In this document: positions 9,410 through 18,040 of the stretch, piece after piece
Layout of the letters: each line of letters begins with the position of its first letter
Numbering within the stretch: the stretch's first letter is position 1
Notes under the pieces: model-generated
The model's input: only the letters and a program-made list of their open reading frames with translations
Told to the model about the DNA's origin: nothing
Database searches by the model: none
From: Bradyrhizobium sp. G127
Lineage (GTDB): Bacteria; Pseudomonadota; Alphaproteobacteria; Rhizobiales; Xanthobacteraceae
Assembly (NCBI RefSeq): GCF_021502575.1
Contig: NZ_JAKFGN010000002.1
Span: 558,001 to 622,000, forward strand
Reading direction: 5' to 3'
Length of the DNA stretch: 64,000 nucleotides
Made by a program: the position numbers and the translations under genes

Positions 9410-10165
9410 TTACTTCATCTGCCCGAGCAGCGCCGCGGCACCGGAGGTATTCTTCGCCAGCCGCATCAGGGCGTCGCGTCCGCCGGCCGCGTAAGCAGCC
9501 GCAGCGCGCAGCAACTCGCGCAACTGCGCCGCCGACCCCATGTCGAAGCGACACCACGCGCCACCGGTCAGGCGCGCGATTTCGCGAAACGCGGCTTCCG
9601 CCGTCGGGTCATTCCCCTCCTGAAACATGAAGCATGGCACCTTGAGCAGGCCAAGTTCGCCGGCCGTGGCGCACAGCGCATCGACGTTCTCCTCCATGGC
9701 GTCGCCGACGAACACAATGGCGCGCACGCCCGACGCAATCGCTTCCCGGCGCGCGTCCGACAGCACGCGGCCGAGTTGAGTCTGGCCGCCCTGGCAATCG
9801 ATCTTGCCCATCAACCTGGCAAGCTGTGCGGTATCGGATATCCACGGACTCGCGCGGCATTCGTTCATGCCGCGATAATAGACGAGGCGAACCGACAGGC
9901 CGCCAATGCTGCCCGCCTCGCGGAACATGTCGGCCTGAAGCGCGCAAGCCATGTCCCATGTCGGCTGCCGGCTCATGGTGGCGTCGAGCGCGAAGATCAG
10001 ACGGCCCGTACCGGACTTGCCCGGCGTCATCGCGCGCGCCTTGGCAACGAATGCTGCGATGTCGGCGGCCGACGTTTGCGTTTCCGGGACGGTACGATTG
10101 CCGCCGGTGACCGGCGACGTGCCGGGTGTTGGTATGGTCGGATCGCGGGCCATCAAGTCTCGCAT
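9410..10165 (-). CDS. VWA domain-containing protein
   Basis: Encodes 251 residues with no signal peptide, so cytoplasmic. The fold pattern is that of a von Willebrand A domain: LIFALDATMSRQ (first MIDAS strand, D-x-T-x-S), GGQTQLGRVL (second metal-binding loop) and AIVFVGDAMEENVD (third, GDAME). A cysteine-containing loop and a variable C-terminal helix follow. Such stand-alone VWA proteins scaffold assemblies through metal-dependent contacts, and the partner here is not known. It lies upstream of the J-domain gene on the same strand. The ATG at 10165 is followed by a polar N-terminus, and an internal ATG five codons in is an alternative start. Confidence 0.8.
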   Translation of the reverse strand: MRDLMARDPTIPTPGTSPVTGGNRTVPETQTSAADIAAFVAKARAMTPGKSGTGRLIFALDATMSRQPTWDMACALQADMFREAGSIGGLSVRLVYYRGMNECRASPWISDTAQLARLMGKIDCQGGQTQLGRVLSDARREAIASGVRAIVFVGDAMEENVDALCATAGELGLLKVPCFMFQEGNDPTAEAAFREIARLTGGAWCRFDMGSAAQLRELLRAAAAYAAGGRDALMRLAKNTSGAAALLGQMK

Positions 10166-10229
10166 TCGGTTGCGCGTCTTATGTGGAGCGCGATTACAGA
10201 GCGGTCAATGATGCTCCGTCGGGGTTTGC

Positions 10230-10415
10230 CTACTCGATAGGAACCGCAAGCCGCCCGATGAGTTGCGCCACCTCGGTCAGCCGCCGGTCATCGTGTTCCG
10301 CAACGGCTTGCGCCAGACGCGACAGGCATTCGTCGTCGCTAACAGCGGGTGTAGTGGCCCGCTCGTCTGCCGACGGTGCGAGCGCAGGAGACCGAAAAAA
10401 GCTGTTGGTGGTCAT
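10230..10415 (-). CDS. Small hypothetical protein
   Basis: Encodes 61 residues from ATG 10415, which has a convincing ribosome binding site (GAGGTG, 8 bases upstream); a GTG at 10424 is less likely. The C-terminal half is predicted helical (DECLSRLAQAVAEHDDRRLTEVAQLIGRLA). No family is recognised. It sits 64 bases upstream of the VWA gene on the same strand and may belong to the same transcript. Confidence 0.5.
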   Translation of the reverse strand: MTTNSFFRSPALAPSADERATTPAVSDDECLSRLAQAVAEHDDRRLTEVAQLIGRLAVPIE

Positions 10416-10571
10416 GACTGTCACCTCATGGACTTGGGTGAATCAACGCAAGCAGAAGTCATGCCATCAATGGAATGTGGCGGTACGAGGTGAGCGGTCG
10501 ATTCCGGAATTGCATTCACGCAAACGTGTGACCTGCGCCCCGGAGGTCAGACGCAGCTTCGCAATGAGATT

Positions 10572-11420
10572 TCAGTTGGTGGCAGGAGCCTGCGCCACAG
10601 GGCTGGGCTTCGGCACCACGATCTTGTTGGTGTTGACCGGCCCCAGCTTGCTGTCGTCCTCCAGGAACTTGTCGAGGACACCCTGAATCGATGTCTTCAC
10701 ATTGTCCGGTCCGCGATCGCTCATGTCAGTGTGCTGGAATCCGGTGTTGACCACCGTAATTCCCGTCTGCTCGCAGACATCGTCATCCGGCACGACTCCA
10801 GGATCGGCCTTGAACACAGGATCCTTCGAGCGGAACGAAAGAATCTTGAACTTGCCCTCGGTGAGGAACGGGACGCGCAGATTGTCGAGCGTAACAACCT
10901 TCTTCACCTCGTCCGGACGCATCTTGGCGAAATACATCGAGATATCGCCGCCATTGGAATGGCCCACCATGGTCAGGCGACCATAGTCCGCATTCGGCTG
11001 AATCTTTTTCATTTGGGCGACGGCGAACTCGATGTTCTTGACGCCGCGCTCATAGACCGGAAGCCGGCCGACATAGAGTTCGCCAACCTTGGTAACCAAT
11101 GGCGCATCGCTCGCCAGATCGTGCTGGATGCTGACCGCCATATAGCCGCGGGCGGCGAGGACGTTTGCAAGGAACGAATATTCCGTAAACTTGACGGTAT
11201 TGCCGTGATTAACAATCGCAACCGGCAACACGTTCATGCCCGCGTTCGCGGCCATTTCCTTGTCGCGCCGGACAGCAATGGCCACGTCAATCGGCCGCCC
11301 CCGTTCCGCGTCGTAGAAGGTCAAGGTCTCGTGACGGATCGCCCATTTGCTCGCAGTGAAGTAGGCGACGACCGCCACCGCACTCAGACCAAGCAGGATG
11401 CAAATTCCGCGCTTCATCAC
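10572..11420 (-). CDS. Secreted or membrane-anchored alpha/beta hydrolase
   Basis: Encodes 282 residues. An N-terminal hydrophobic helix (about residues 4-23) acts as signal or anchor. The alpha/beta hydrolase core includes the nucleophile elbow GHSNGG, a plausible acid loop (SFRSKDPVFKADPG) and a final histidine in FQHTDMSD. This resembles the dienelactone-hydrolase/lipase-like group. The substrate cannot be read from the sequence. The C-terminus is proline-rich and apparently disordered. It appears monocistronic, with a 320-base non-coding region upstream. Confidence 0.8.
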   Translation of the reverse strand: MMKRGICILLGLSAVAVVAYFTASKWAIRHETLTFYDAERGRPIDVAIAVRRDKEMAANAGMNVLPVAIVNHGNTVKFTEYSFLANVLAARGYMAVSIQHDLASDAPLVTKVGELYVGRLPVYERGVKNIEFAVAQMKKIQPNADYGRLTMVGHSNGGDISMYFAKMRPDEVKKVVTLDNLRVPFLTEGKFKILSFRSKDPVFKADPGVVPDDDVCEQTGITVVNTGFQHTDMSDRGPDNVKTSIQGVLDKFLEDDSKLGPVNTNKIVVPKPSPVAQAPATN

Positions 11421-11739
11421 GTCCTCGAAATATCAGAACCGGCCGAATGTTTTCCGGCATCGGCCCGTGGTCATAGTGTTTTGGAATCCTTCTCGCTTGT
11501 CCAGCCCGATCGTAACACGGATGTGACAAACCAAAATAATTCCTGGGAATGTACCTGATGTTCGACACCTATTTTGTGCGATGCATCAAATGTGCCATTT
11601 CTTCCCCCAGCCTATGGATTATAAGCCCCCACCTCCCAATGAGTTCGGGTCGGAACATTTAAAATTGTAGTCTTAATCCGAAAACGGGGTTTGATCCGCC
11701 GCAAAAATACCCAAGGGAACCGGTCCGCCTGAACCGGAT
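11421..11739. other. Intergenic region upstream of the hydrolase and downstream of mipZ
   Basis: About 320 bases without a supportable gene. It contains an AT-richer patch near 11610-11680 and an imperfect inverted repeat close to the mipZ stop (AACCGGTCCGCCTGAACCGG, 11719-11738) that could slow or end mipZ transcription. No promoter is clear. Confidence 0.4.
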
Positions 11740-12660
11740 TTAGGCCGTCAGTCCGTGGGTTTCCAGCGGCCGGTCCACCTGAGCGAACCACTCTGCCCGA
11801 GTCGCAGCCCGGCGGCGGCCCCGCTCGTCGAGCGGCAGCTTCAGGTGCCGCAGAAGGCCAGTGACCTCCTCGCGGGCGGTGACGTGGGCCATGTTCGGAC
11901 GGGTGCCCAGCGTCGCCTCGTCCAGATCGTCCAGTGCGGTCAGGCCGCGCGGGAAGAACTCGCGGTACACTACCCGTTCGGCAAAACCGTCGACCGGACG
12001 GAAGCCGAGCCGGAACGAGAGCTGGTCGAGCCCCTCGGCGATAAGCTGCTTGTTGCGCGAGCCCAGCATCGACAGCCGGTTCCGCACCACAATCCAGTCG
12101 GTGGTGGCACCGTCGAGATCGCGCCGCTGCTTACGCGCGGTTTTCACCATCGTGGCGTAGTGGCTTTCACCGATCACGGAATAGGTGGTGGGATCGACCG
12201 CCCCGAGAACGTCGAAATCTAGGAAGCTGTCGTTCAGCGGCGTGACCAAGGTGTCAGCCATCGAGTGCGCCAGCCGCATCAGATAGCTGTCCGCCCCCGG
12301 CGTATCGATGACGATGAAGTCATAGGCCCGCTCGACCGCGCTGATCGCCGCCGAGAACTGCTCGAACTCCGACGCCTCGTTGTCGTCGATCTGCATGCTG
12401 GAGCCCAACGCGATGCAGCAATGATGCGGCAGTTCAAGGGAGAGGCCTGTGCGCTGCGCCCAGGCCCGGCGATTTTCGATGTAACGGGTGAAGCTCTTCT
12501 GACGGGAGTCGAGATCGATGGTGGCGACGCGCTGCCCGGCCTTCAGCAAGGCCACCGCGATGTGAAGCGCGGTGGTGGACTTCCCCGACCCGCCTTTCTC
12601 GTTACCCAGCACGACGACATGCGCCGACCCGGACTGCCCCTGACTCGTCTGCAAAAGCAT
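11740..12660 (-). CDS. mipZ: Division-plane positioning ATPase MipZ
   Basis: ParA/MinD-superfamily ATPase that forms a bipolar gradient by interacting with ParB and inhibits FtsZ polymerisation away from mid-cell. It is 306 residues. The deviant Walker A is NEKGGSGKST (signature lysine K22), a Walker A' aspartate lies in TIDLDSRQ, and Walker B is FIVIDTPG. The downstream segments SFLDFDVLG and TDWIVVRNRLS are characteristic of MipZ rather than Soj/ParA. Members of this family replace MinCDE in alphaproteobacteria. It is divergent from panC, with 184 bases between their start codons. Confidence 0.93.
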   Translation of the reverse strand: MLLQTSQGQSGSAHVVVLGNEKGGSGKSTTALHIAVALLKAGQRVATIDLDSRQKSFTRYIENRRAWAQRTGLSLELPHHCCIALGSSMQIDDNEASEFEQFSAAISAVERAYDFIVIDTPGADSYLMRLAHSMADTLVTPLNDSFLDFDVLGAVDPTTYSVIGESHYATMVKTARKQRRDLDGATTDWIVVRNRLSMLGSRNKQLIAEGLDQLSFRLGFRPVDGFAERVVYREFFPRGLTALDDLDEATLGTRPNMAHVTAREEVTGLLRHLKLPLDERGRRRAATRAEWFAQVDRPLETHGLTA

Positions 12661-12844
12661 GCAAGATCCCCTGTGGATATCTTCCGATAAGCGCGGAAAG
12701 AATCAAGCGAAATGCGGCTGGCGTCAGATTTCATGATGAATCGGCGGCGCGCGACGATCGATGCCTGAGGTCGTTGGCTCGCCCGGGCTGCCTTGTTAAG
12801 GTCCGCGCACACGCCCCGACAAACCCCTTCAGACATCGGCACGA

Positions 12845-13696
12845 ATGACCCGTTCCCCCATCATCGCACGCACCCTCTCCTCGCTTCATCGCGCCCGCGC
12901 CGAGCTCGGCAAGCGCAATGCCACCCTCGCCCTCGTGCCGACCATGGGGGCGCTCCATGACGGCCATGTGTCGCTGGTTCGTCTTGCCAAACGGCGCGCG
13001 AAGAAGGTCGCAGTATCGATCTTCGTGAACCCGACGCAGTTCGCCGCGCACGAGGACCTCGGCTCCTATCCCCGCACCTGGAAGGAAGATATCGCGCGCC
13101 TGACCGCCGAGGGCGTCGATCTGGTATGGAATCCCGACGTCACGACGATGTATCCGGAAGGCTTTGCGACGAGGATCGCGCCGGAAGGCCCGGCGCTGGC
13201 GGGGCTGGAGGATAAATTTCGCCCGCACTTCTTCGGCGGGGTCGCCACTGTGGTCGCCAAACTGTTCACCCAGGTGCGTCCCGATATGGCGATGTTCGGA
13301 GAGAAGGACTACCAGCAACTCAAGGTGGTCACGCGGATGGCGCGCGATCTCGATCTCGGCGTAAAGGTGATCGGCGGCGCGATTGTCCGCGAGCGCGATG
13401 GCCTCGCGATGTCATCGCGCAACGTCTACCTGTCGCCCGACGAGCGCCGGACAGCGCCTGTGCTGTTTCGCACGCTGAAGGCGACATCCAAGCGGATGCG
13501 CGATGGCGACGATTTCAAGGCGGCGCTGTCGGACGGCGCCGACATCATCAGCAAGGCCGGCTTTGCGCTCGATTATCTCGAAGCCAGACACGCCGAGACG
13601 CTGGCGCCGATTTCATCGTTCAACGACGGACCGGTGCGGCTGTTGGTGGCGGGCAAGATCGGAACGACGCGCCTGATCGACAACTTCAAGGCGTAA
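12845..13696 (+). CDS. panC: Pantothenate synthetase PanC
   Basis: Joins pantoate and beta-alanine with ATP to make pantothenate, the precursor of coenzyme A. It is 283 residues, the normal length. The nucleotidyltransferase HxGH-type motif is visible ([12 protein letters not shown]), as are the pantoate-binding FVNPTQF and the KMSKS-like loop MSSRNVYLS. The residue set for ATP and pantoate binding looks complete. panB is not adjacent. Only one base separates its stop codon from that of the convergent DUF1489 gene. Confidence 0.96.
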   Translation: MTRSPIIARTLSSLHRARAELGKRNATLALVPTMGALHDGHVSLVRLAKRRAKKVAVSIFVNPTQFAAHEDLGSYPRTWKEDIARLTAEGVDLVWNPDVTTMYPEGFATRIAPEGPALAGLEDKFRPHFFGGVATVVAKLFTQVRPDMAMFGEKDYQQLKVVTRMARDLDLGVKVIGGAIVRERDGLAMSSRNVYLSPDERRTAPVLFRTLKATSKRMRDGDDFKAALSDGADIISKAGFALDYLEARHAETLAPISSFNDGPVRLLVAGKIGTTRLIDNFKA

Positions 13697-13697
13697 T

Positions 13698-14135
13698 TTA
13701 CAAAAGCCCAAGCTCGCGCAGTTCGCGCCGCATCGGCTCAGGCATCGCGGCGACGCTGGCCGCGGCCTTGCCGAGATCGGGCGGCGCGCTCTTGGGATCG
13801 AGATAACGCCAGCCCTGGAACGGGCGCATCGGACGCGGCGATACGACTATCAGCTTCGGCTCCATCACCAGACGGCACCGGCCGATGCCATCCTTGTCGC
13901 GGAAAGGTTCGATGGCGAGAATTTTCTCGCGCGCGGCGATCTCGCCCTTGATGACCCAGTAGATCGATCCGCCATCGAGAAGTTCATCGACGCGCTTGGG
14001 AGCCATGCGCGTGACGTGAACGTGGCGCGGCGGCAAACCCTTTGCTTTGGCCTGCTTCACGCGCTCAGCGATCCAACCTTTGAGATCCTTGACGGACGTC
14101 GCGCCGACGCTGAGTTTGATGAGGTGAAGTGGCAT
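13698..14135 (-). CDS. DUF1489 family protein
   Basis: Encodes 145 residues and matches, by recognition, the alphaproteobacterial DUF1489 family: MPLHLIKLSVGATSVKDL, HVTRMAPKRVDELLDGGSIY and a conserved arginine-rich C-terminal half (GWRYLDPKSAPPDL). The function is unknown. It has no signal peptide or membrane segment, so it is cytosolic. It converges with panC and is not clearly part of an operon; the gene upstream begins 1 kb away on the same strand. Confidence 0.85.
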   Translation of the reverse strand: MPLHLIKLSVGATSVKDLKGWIAERVKQAKAKGLPPRHVHVTRMAPKRVDELLDGGSIYWVIKGEIAAREKILAIEPFRDKDGIGRCRLVMEPKLIVVSPRPMRPFQGWRYLDPKSAPPDLGKAAASVAAMPEPMRRELRELGLL

Positions 14136-14190
14136 ATTCGGAATCGCCGAGGCGCGACGTGAGCGTCACGCGTCATATGAAAGAGAGCGA

Positions 14191-15168
14191 TCAGTTATCA
14201 TCGCTCTCCTTGGGAGGCGCAAGCTGCACCGGAGCTTGTGCACGCGATTTCTGCGGCGCGGCTTTTTTCGCCGCTGTCGGGGCCGGCTGAGGATTGATCA
14301 CAGCAGCAGGCGCGCTGCGCGGGGGCGGTGAAGCACCTGGTTCCGCCGTTCGCTGCCCCGCCTGCGCGCCCTGCGCCGCCGACTCAGGCGTCATGATGTT
14401 GATCGGGGGGATTGATGCCGCGCTCGGGAAATCGCCAGAGACCGGTCTACCCGGCGGCGGCACAGTGCCAAGCGCTGCAATGGGGGCTGGAGAAGCAGCG
14501 CCGGTGCTGGCGACCGCAGACGGCGTATTCCACGACGACGCATAGCGGCTGACGAACCCGTCATACAGTTTTTCGCTCATGTTGGACGAAATCTGCGCGG
14601 AATTGGTGAGCGACTGAAAGAAGGGGCATGGCGAGGAGAGCGTGCAGCCCTCGCGGGTTGTCAGGACCTGCGCGACCAGCCCGTAACGGTCGCGCTCGAT
14701 CGTCCGGCGCAGCGCGTTCAGCTCCGGCGTCATCACCTTGTTCGCGGCAGCCGCGTTGCCGAAGGCCGCAAGCCGTGTGACCTGAGCTGCGGTATAGGAG
14801 ACGCCAGCCGCAACGGAATCGGCCGACGCGAACAGGGCCTTTTCGCAGGCCGCCTCGACGCTTTCGCCTGCCAGCCCATCGAGACACGCCAGCGCCGGCA
14901 GGGACGCTGCAGCCTGCCCGGATGATTTGAGATCGCTGGACGAACCGCCGCCCGCGATACCTGACTCGCGCATCATGCTGGTCACGGCGATGCCGATGGC
15001 AAGAAGCGTGATGACGGTCAACGCGCCATTGGCGACGGACCGCTCAGCACGAAACAGCGTAACCAGCAGGACGACGGCAAAAAAGCCCGCGGCTGCAATA
15101 GTCAGCCACATCGGCAAATTCTGCGAGTGCCATAAATCTTCGATCGACGTTGCCCACGCCCGGTTCAT
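14191..15168 (-). CDS. Membrane-anchored hypothetical protein with proline-rich tail
   Basis: Encodes 325 residues. Two transmembrane helices near the N-terminus (about 18-40 and 48-66) are followed by a presumably periplasmic domain of about 130 residues with three or four cysteines (LACLDGLAGE, VEAACEKAL, EGCTLSSPCPF) that could form disulfides. From about residue 215 it becomes Pro/Ala/Gln-rich and disordered, with a basic patch near the end. I do not recognise a Pfam family, though similar proteins seem common in Bradyrhizobium relatives. The start is the first ATG after a gap, with no close alternative. Confidence 0.65.
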   Translation of the reverse strand: MNRAWATSIEDLWHSQNLPMWLTIAAAGFFAVVLLVTLFRAERSVANGALTVITLLAIGIAVTSMMRESGIAGGGSSSDLKSSGQAAASLPALACLDGLAGESVEAACEKALFASADSVAAGVSYTAAQVTRLAAFGNAAAANKVMTPELNALRRTIERDRYGLVAQVLTTREGCTLSSPCPFFQSLTNSAQISSNMSEKLYDGFVSRYASSWNTPSAVASTGAASPAPIAALGTVPPPGRPVSGDFPSAASIPPINIMTPESAAQGAQAGQRTAEPGASPPPRSAPAAVINPQPAPTAAKKAAPQKSRAQAPVQLAPPKESDDN

Positions 15169-15240
15169 ACACGGTCCCCTTTAAGACGAACCAGACCAAG
15201 CGCCGCAACCGCGGCAAAATTCCGTCAGGCCGAAAACCTG

Positions 15241-15435
15241 TTACGCTACGGCGAGTTGGCTTTCCTTGGCGACACGCTCAAAGGCTTCAGTCGAACTCTT
15301 GATTCGATACTGGCAGTCATCTCCATCGGTCGGAAGCAGGCGGATCACCTCGTAGGTTCCGCTCGCAGCTGGCCGCGCCACGTTGCTTGCCGTAAAATAG
15401 ACAGTCTCTCCGACGATGAACTTGTGCTTCAACAC
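15241..15435 (-). CDS. Small conserved hypothetical protein
   Basis: Encodes 64 residues from a GTG at 15435 (a TTG three bases on is possible; GGAG lies just upstream of both). The sequence (KFIVGETVYFTASN ... GTYEVIRLLPTDGDD ... CQYRIKSSTEAFERVAKESQL) looks like a small beta-barrel fold and resembles a short protein family I associate with Bradyrhizobiaceae genomes. The function is unknown. A perfect FixK/FNR-type palindrome lies about 140 bases upstream on the same strand, so expression may respond to low oxygen. Confidence 0.7.
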   Translation of the reverse strand: MLKHKFIVGETVYFTASNVARPAASGTYEVIRLLPTDGDDCQYRIKSSTEAFERVAKESQLAVA

Positions 15436-15567
15436 CTTGCTCCATCACGCGATACGCGCATTTTGGTGGCCTGCCGTTGCCGGCAAAAGCCAGTTTAACG
15501 CCCGCCGACCGTATAGCATGCCGGACCTTCATTTGGCCAGACAAACCGATACAGGGGCGACACCGTA

Positions 15568-15589
15568 ATTATTGATATATATCAATAAT
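15568..15589. promoter_or_regulatory. Perfect FixK/FNR-type box in a 22-bp palindrome
   Basis: Within a perfect 22-bp palindrome lies TTGAT-ATAT-ATCAA (15572-15585), which matches the FNR/FixK consensus TTGAT-N4-ATCAA exactly. It is strikingly AT-rich in a GC-rich genome. The only gene it can drive is the 64-residue protein starting at 15435 (minus strand). Placing the box centre at -41.5 would put the transcript start near 15537, leaving a leader of about 100 bases. No well-formed -10 box is obvious there. Confidence 0.7.
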
Positions 15590-15715
15590 ATAAGTAGATT
15601 TTTTGGCCCTGCATATGCCTCAACGCAGGGTCCAGCAAGATGCAACACCGCAATTCCGCCTTGAAGAGAATAGGTCGCGAATTGTGGGCAAGATCAGCAT
15701 GTTAGCCAAAGCGCC

Positions 15716-16081
15716 TCATGCCGTGTGGGGAAGCGCCCCGTTCGGGCTCGCCCGATCGACAGCCGGAGGTAAAACCTGAGCCAGCACAGTGGAAAGCTGA
15801 TCGACGGGAATACCGAACCGCGTAGCAAGTTGCCTGACCACGTCGTTTCCCAGCACCTCCTGAAGCTGCTGCGCGCTGATCGGGAGATTCTGTCCGGTTC
15901 CGATCCATGACTTCACCTGATCGCCAAAGCCGGCCTGCTGCAACCTGGCGACGATCGCGGATAAGCCGCCTTCGCTGCCGTTGCCCAGCACTTCGCTCAG
16001 GACGACCGGGATGACGGCAGTTTCCAGTTCGCTGGCGGCTCTCGAAGCCATCACGCTGGTCAGCATGTCCAGAATGCCCAT
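15716..16081 (-). CDS. YidB family protein (DUF937)
   Basis: Encodes 121 residues matching the YidB/DUF937 pattern: a helical start MGILDMLTSVMASRAAS, then GGLSAIVARLQQAGFGDQVKSWI and the diagnostic NLPISAQQLQEVLG followed by RQLATRFGIP. It is soluble and has no signal. The function is unknown, though homologues have been reported associated with envelope or poly-beta-hydroxy polymers without a fixed role. It lies upstream of the FixK-type box on the same strand but ends 130 bases before it. Confidence 0.85.
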   Translation of the reverse strand: MGILDMLTSVMASRAASELETAVIPVVLSEVLGNGSEGGLSAIVARLQQAGFGDQVKSWIGTGQNLPISAQQLQEVLGNDVVRQLATRFGIPVDQLSTVLAQVLPPAVDRASPNGALPHTA

Positions 16082-16186
16082 GATTTAATCCTCAAATTGA
16101 AAATCAATGTGAGTGGTAACCAAGGGTGGTTCGCCCCCGGGCGTCAAGGCAACGCGCAGGCACATTCTCGCGAGCGGCACTCCGTA

Positions 16187-16843
16187 TCAATCGATCTCGA
16201 ACTTCTCGATGACCAGTGTCTCGGCCAGTGCGGCCCTGGTCCACTCCTGAAAGACGGCATTTGCCAGCATCGCGTCCATGTAGCCACGAACCGGCGGAGT
16301 CACTTCGATGGCGTAGGTCCGGAAGCGATGGATCACCGGCGCGAACATCGCATCGGCACCGCTGAATGCGCCAAACAGATAAGGCCCCTGCCCGCCATAC
16401 CGCGCACGGCATTCGGTCCAGATCTGCTGGACACGGGCGATGTTGGCCTTGGCATCGTCCGAGAGCGGCTTGGAGCCGATCGGCCGATGGATGTTCATGC
16501 CGCATTCGTTGCGCAGCGCCATGAAGCCCGAATGCATCTCGGCGGAAACCGACCGGGCATGGGCACGGCTGGCGACATCCTGCGGCCACAGCCGCGCGTC
16601 GGGGAACCGCTCCGCAATGTATTCGATGATTGCCAGCGAATCCCAGACGGTTATGTCGCCATCGATCAGCACCGGTACCTTGCCCGAGCGCGTAAAATCG
16701 AGAATGCGCTGCTTGTCGGCGGGACCGGTGTAGAGTGGAATTTCGACCTCCTCGAACGCGATCCCCGCGGCCTTCAACGCCATCCAGGGCCGCATTGACC
16801 ACGAGGAATAGTTCTTGTTGCCGATCGCGAGCATCAAAGCCAT
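16187..16843 (-). CDS. Glutathione S-transferase family protein
   Basis: Encodes 218 residues from ATG 16843 (MALMLAIGNKNYSSWSMRPW); the frame is open to 17023, but only this start gives a normal GST N-terminus. The thioredoxin-like domain shows the SSWSMRPW segment at the position of the catalytic serine and the glutathione-binding ITVWDSLAIIEY (the D-S pair after the cis-Pro loop KVPVLIDGD). An all-helical C-terminal domain follows. The acceptor is unknown. It is divergent from the DUF599 gene. Confidence 0.9.
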   Translation of the reverse strand: MALMLAIGNKNYSSWSMRPWMALKAAGIAFEEVEIPLYTGPADKQRILDFTRSGKVPVLIDGDITVWDSLAIIEYIAERFPDARLWPQDVASRAHARSVSAEMHSGFMALRNECGMNIHRPIGSKPLSDDAKANIARVQQIWTECRARYGGQGPYLFGAFSGADAMFAPVIHRFRTYAIEVTPPVRGYMDAMLANAVFQEWTRAALAETLVIEKFEID

Positions 16844-16983
16844 TGCTGGGAATCTCCGTGTGGAACACCTTTGCCACGGCCGGCGCGCGACAGGCAATCG
16901 GTCCCGACGATATGCCAAAACCGCTTCGCACTCGTCCGGAGCCTGTTCTATCGTGGCGGCCATCAATCGAAGGGCATTCCATC

Positions 16984-17664
16984 GTGAACCTGTTTGCAAC
17001 GGCCGACATCGTGGCGATCGCATTTTTCATTTTCGCATGGGCTGTCTACGCGATCACGCTGGAACGGACCGCCCATGGCCGCAACAGTCTGAACGCCCGC
17101 ATGAGCATCTATCGCGAGGTCTGGGTGCGGCGCATCCTCGACCGCGAAGCGCGGATGGTCGACATGCAGATCATGGCGTCGCTGCAAAATGGCACCGCTT
17201 TCTTTGCGTCCACGACGTTGCTGGCGATCGGCGGCGGATTGACGCTTTTGCGCTCGACCGAAGAAGCGATGTCGGTGCTCGCCACCCTGCCGCTCGGCAT
17301 ACGCAGTTCCCCCGCCTTGTGGGAGATCAAATGCGTCGGGCTGATCGTGATCTTCGTCTATGCGTTCTTCAAGTTCTCTTGGGCCTATCGCCTGTTCAAT
17401 TACGTCGCCATCCTGCTCGGCGCGATGCCGTTCGCCGAAAAACGCGATACGCCTGAAGCCCAATCGCATGTGATGCGAACCACAAAGCTGTTTCAGTCCG
17501 CTGGCCGGCACTTCAACCGCGGCCAGCGCGCATTCCTGTTCGCGCTGGGCTATCTTGGCTGGTTCATCAGCCCTTGGGTGTTGATCGCAACGACACTGGC
17601 CATCCTCGTGGTGATATGGCGGCGGCAATTCGATTCCGACGCCTATCGCGCCATGACGAATTAG
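16984..17664 (+). CDS. DUF599 family membrane protein
   Basis: Encodes 226 residues from GTG 16984 (preceded by GAAGGG); the frame is open much further upstream into the GST promoter region but without family match. Four transmembrane helices are visible (about 5-23, 70-90, 112-135, 185-207). The conserved family text includes RREVWVRRILDREARMVD-like spacing (YREVWVRRILDRE), NGTAFFASTTLLAIGG and KFSWAYRLFNY. Located in the inner membrane, with unknown function. Confidence 0.85.
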   Translation: MNLFATADIVAIAFFIFAWAVYAITLERTAHGRNSLNARMSIYREVWVRRILDREARMVDMQIMASLQNGTAFFASTTLLAIGGGLTLLRSTEEAMSVLATLPLGIRSSPALWEIKCVGLIVIFVYAFFKFSWAYRLFNYVAILLGAMPFAEKRDTPEAQSHVMRTTKLFQSAGRHFNRGQRAFLFALGYLGWFISPWVLIATTLAILVVIWRRQFDSDAYRAMTN

Positions 17665-17692
17665 GCCGTCTGCGCTTGCCGCACCGGCCGCG

Positions 17693-17986
17693 ATGCGTCA
17701 TGGCATGGGCATGAACAATTCCGATTCGAAAGCCGCGGATACCGACCCGCTGGATGAAGCGATCCTCGCGGTGTTGGCGCGCGCCGACGCCAAGACCCTC
17801 AGCGCGCCAGAGATCGCGCACGCCATCGCCGCGGACAACGACTGGCATGGACTGCTGGTGCCGATCCGCCGGTCGGCTGTAGCGCTGGCGCAAGCGGGCC
17901 GCCTCGTGATTTATCGCAAGGGCAAGCCCGCCGACCCGAACGACTTTCGCGGCGTCTATCGCCTCGGCCTGCCCCGGCATGACTGA
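17693..17986 (+). CDS. DUF3253 domain-containing protein
   Basis: Encodes 97 residues. After a polar N-terminus comes a compact winged-helix-like domain matching DUF3253: LDEAILAVLARADAKTLS, APEIAHAIAADNDW, LVPIRRSAVALAQAGRLVIYRKGKPADPNDFRGVYRL. The last phrase is the family's signature. The function is unknown, though the fold pattern suggests nucleic-acid or protein binding. Internal ATGs at 17705 and 17711 are possible starts. It lies 28 bases after the DUF599 gene, probably in the same transcript. Confidence 0.8.
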   Translation: MRHGMGMNNSDSKAADTDPLDEAILAVLARADAKTLSAPEIAHAIAADNDWHGLLVPIRRSAVALAQAGRLVIYRKGKPADPNDFRGVYRLGLPRHD

Positions 17987-17993
17987 CCTATGG

Positions 17994-18040
17994 GGCATGA
18001 TCTAGTCCGAAAACCTGCGCCCGCTTTTTGGGATGATGCC
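17994..18040. repeat. REP-like palindrome between convergent genes
   Basis: GGCATGATC ... TCCGAAAACC on the left is mirrored by GCTTTTTGGGATGATGCC on the right, giving an imperfect 47-bp hairpin. It sits exactly between the stop codons of the DUF3253 gene and ydcF, where it can act as a terminator for both. The GGCATGATC/CCGAAAAC core also occurs elsewhere in the window (for example near 28518). Confidence 0.6.
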
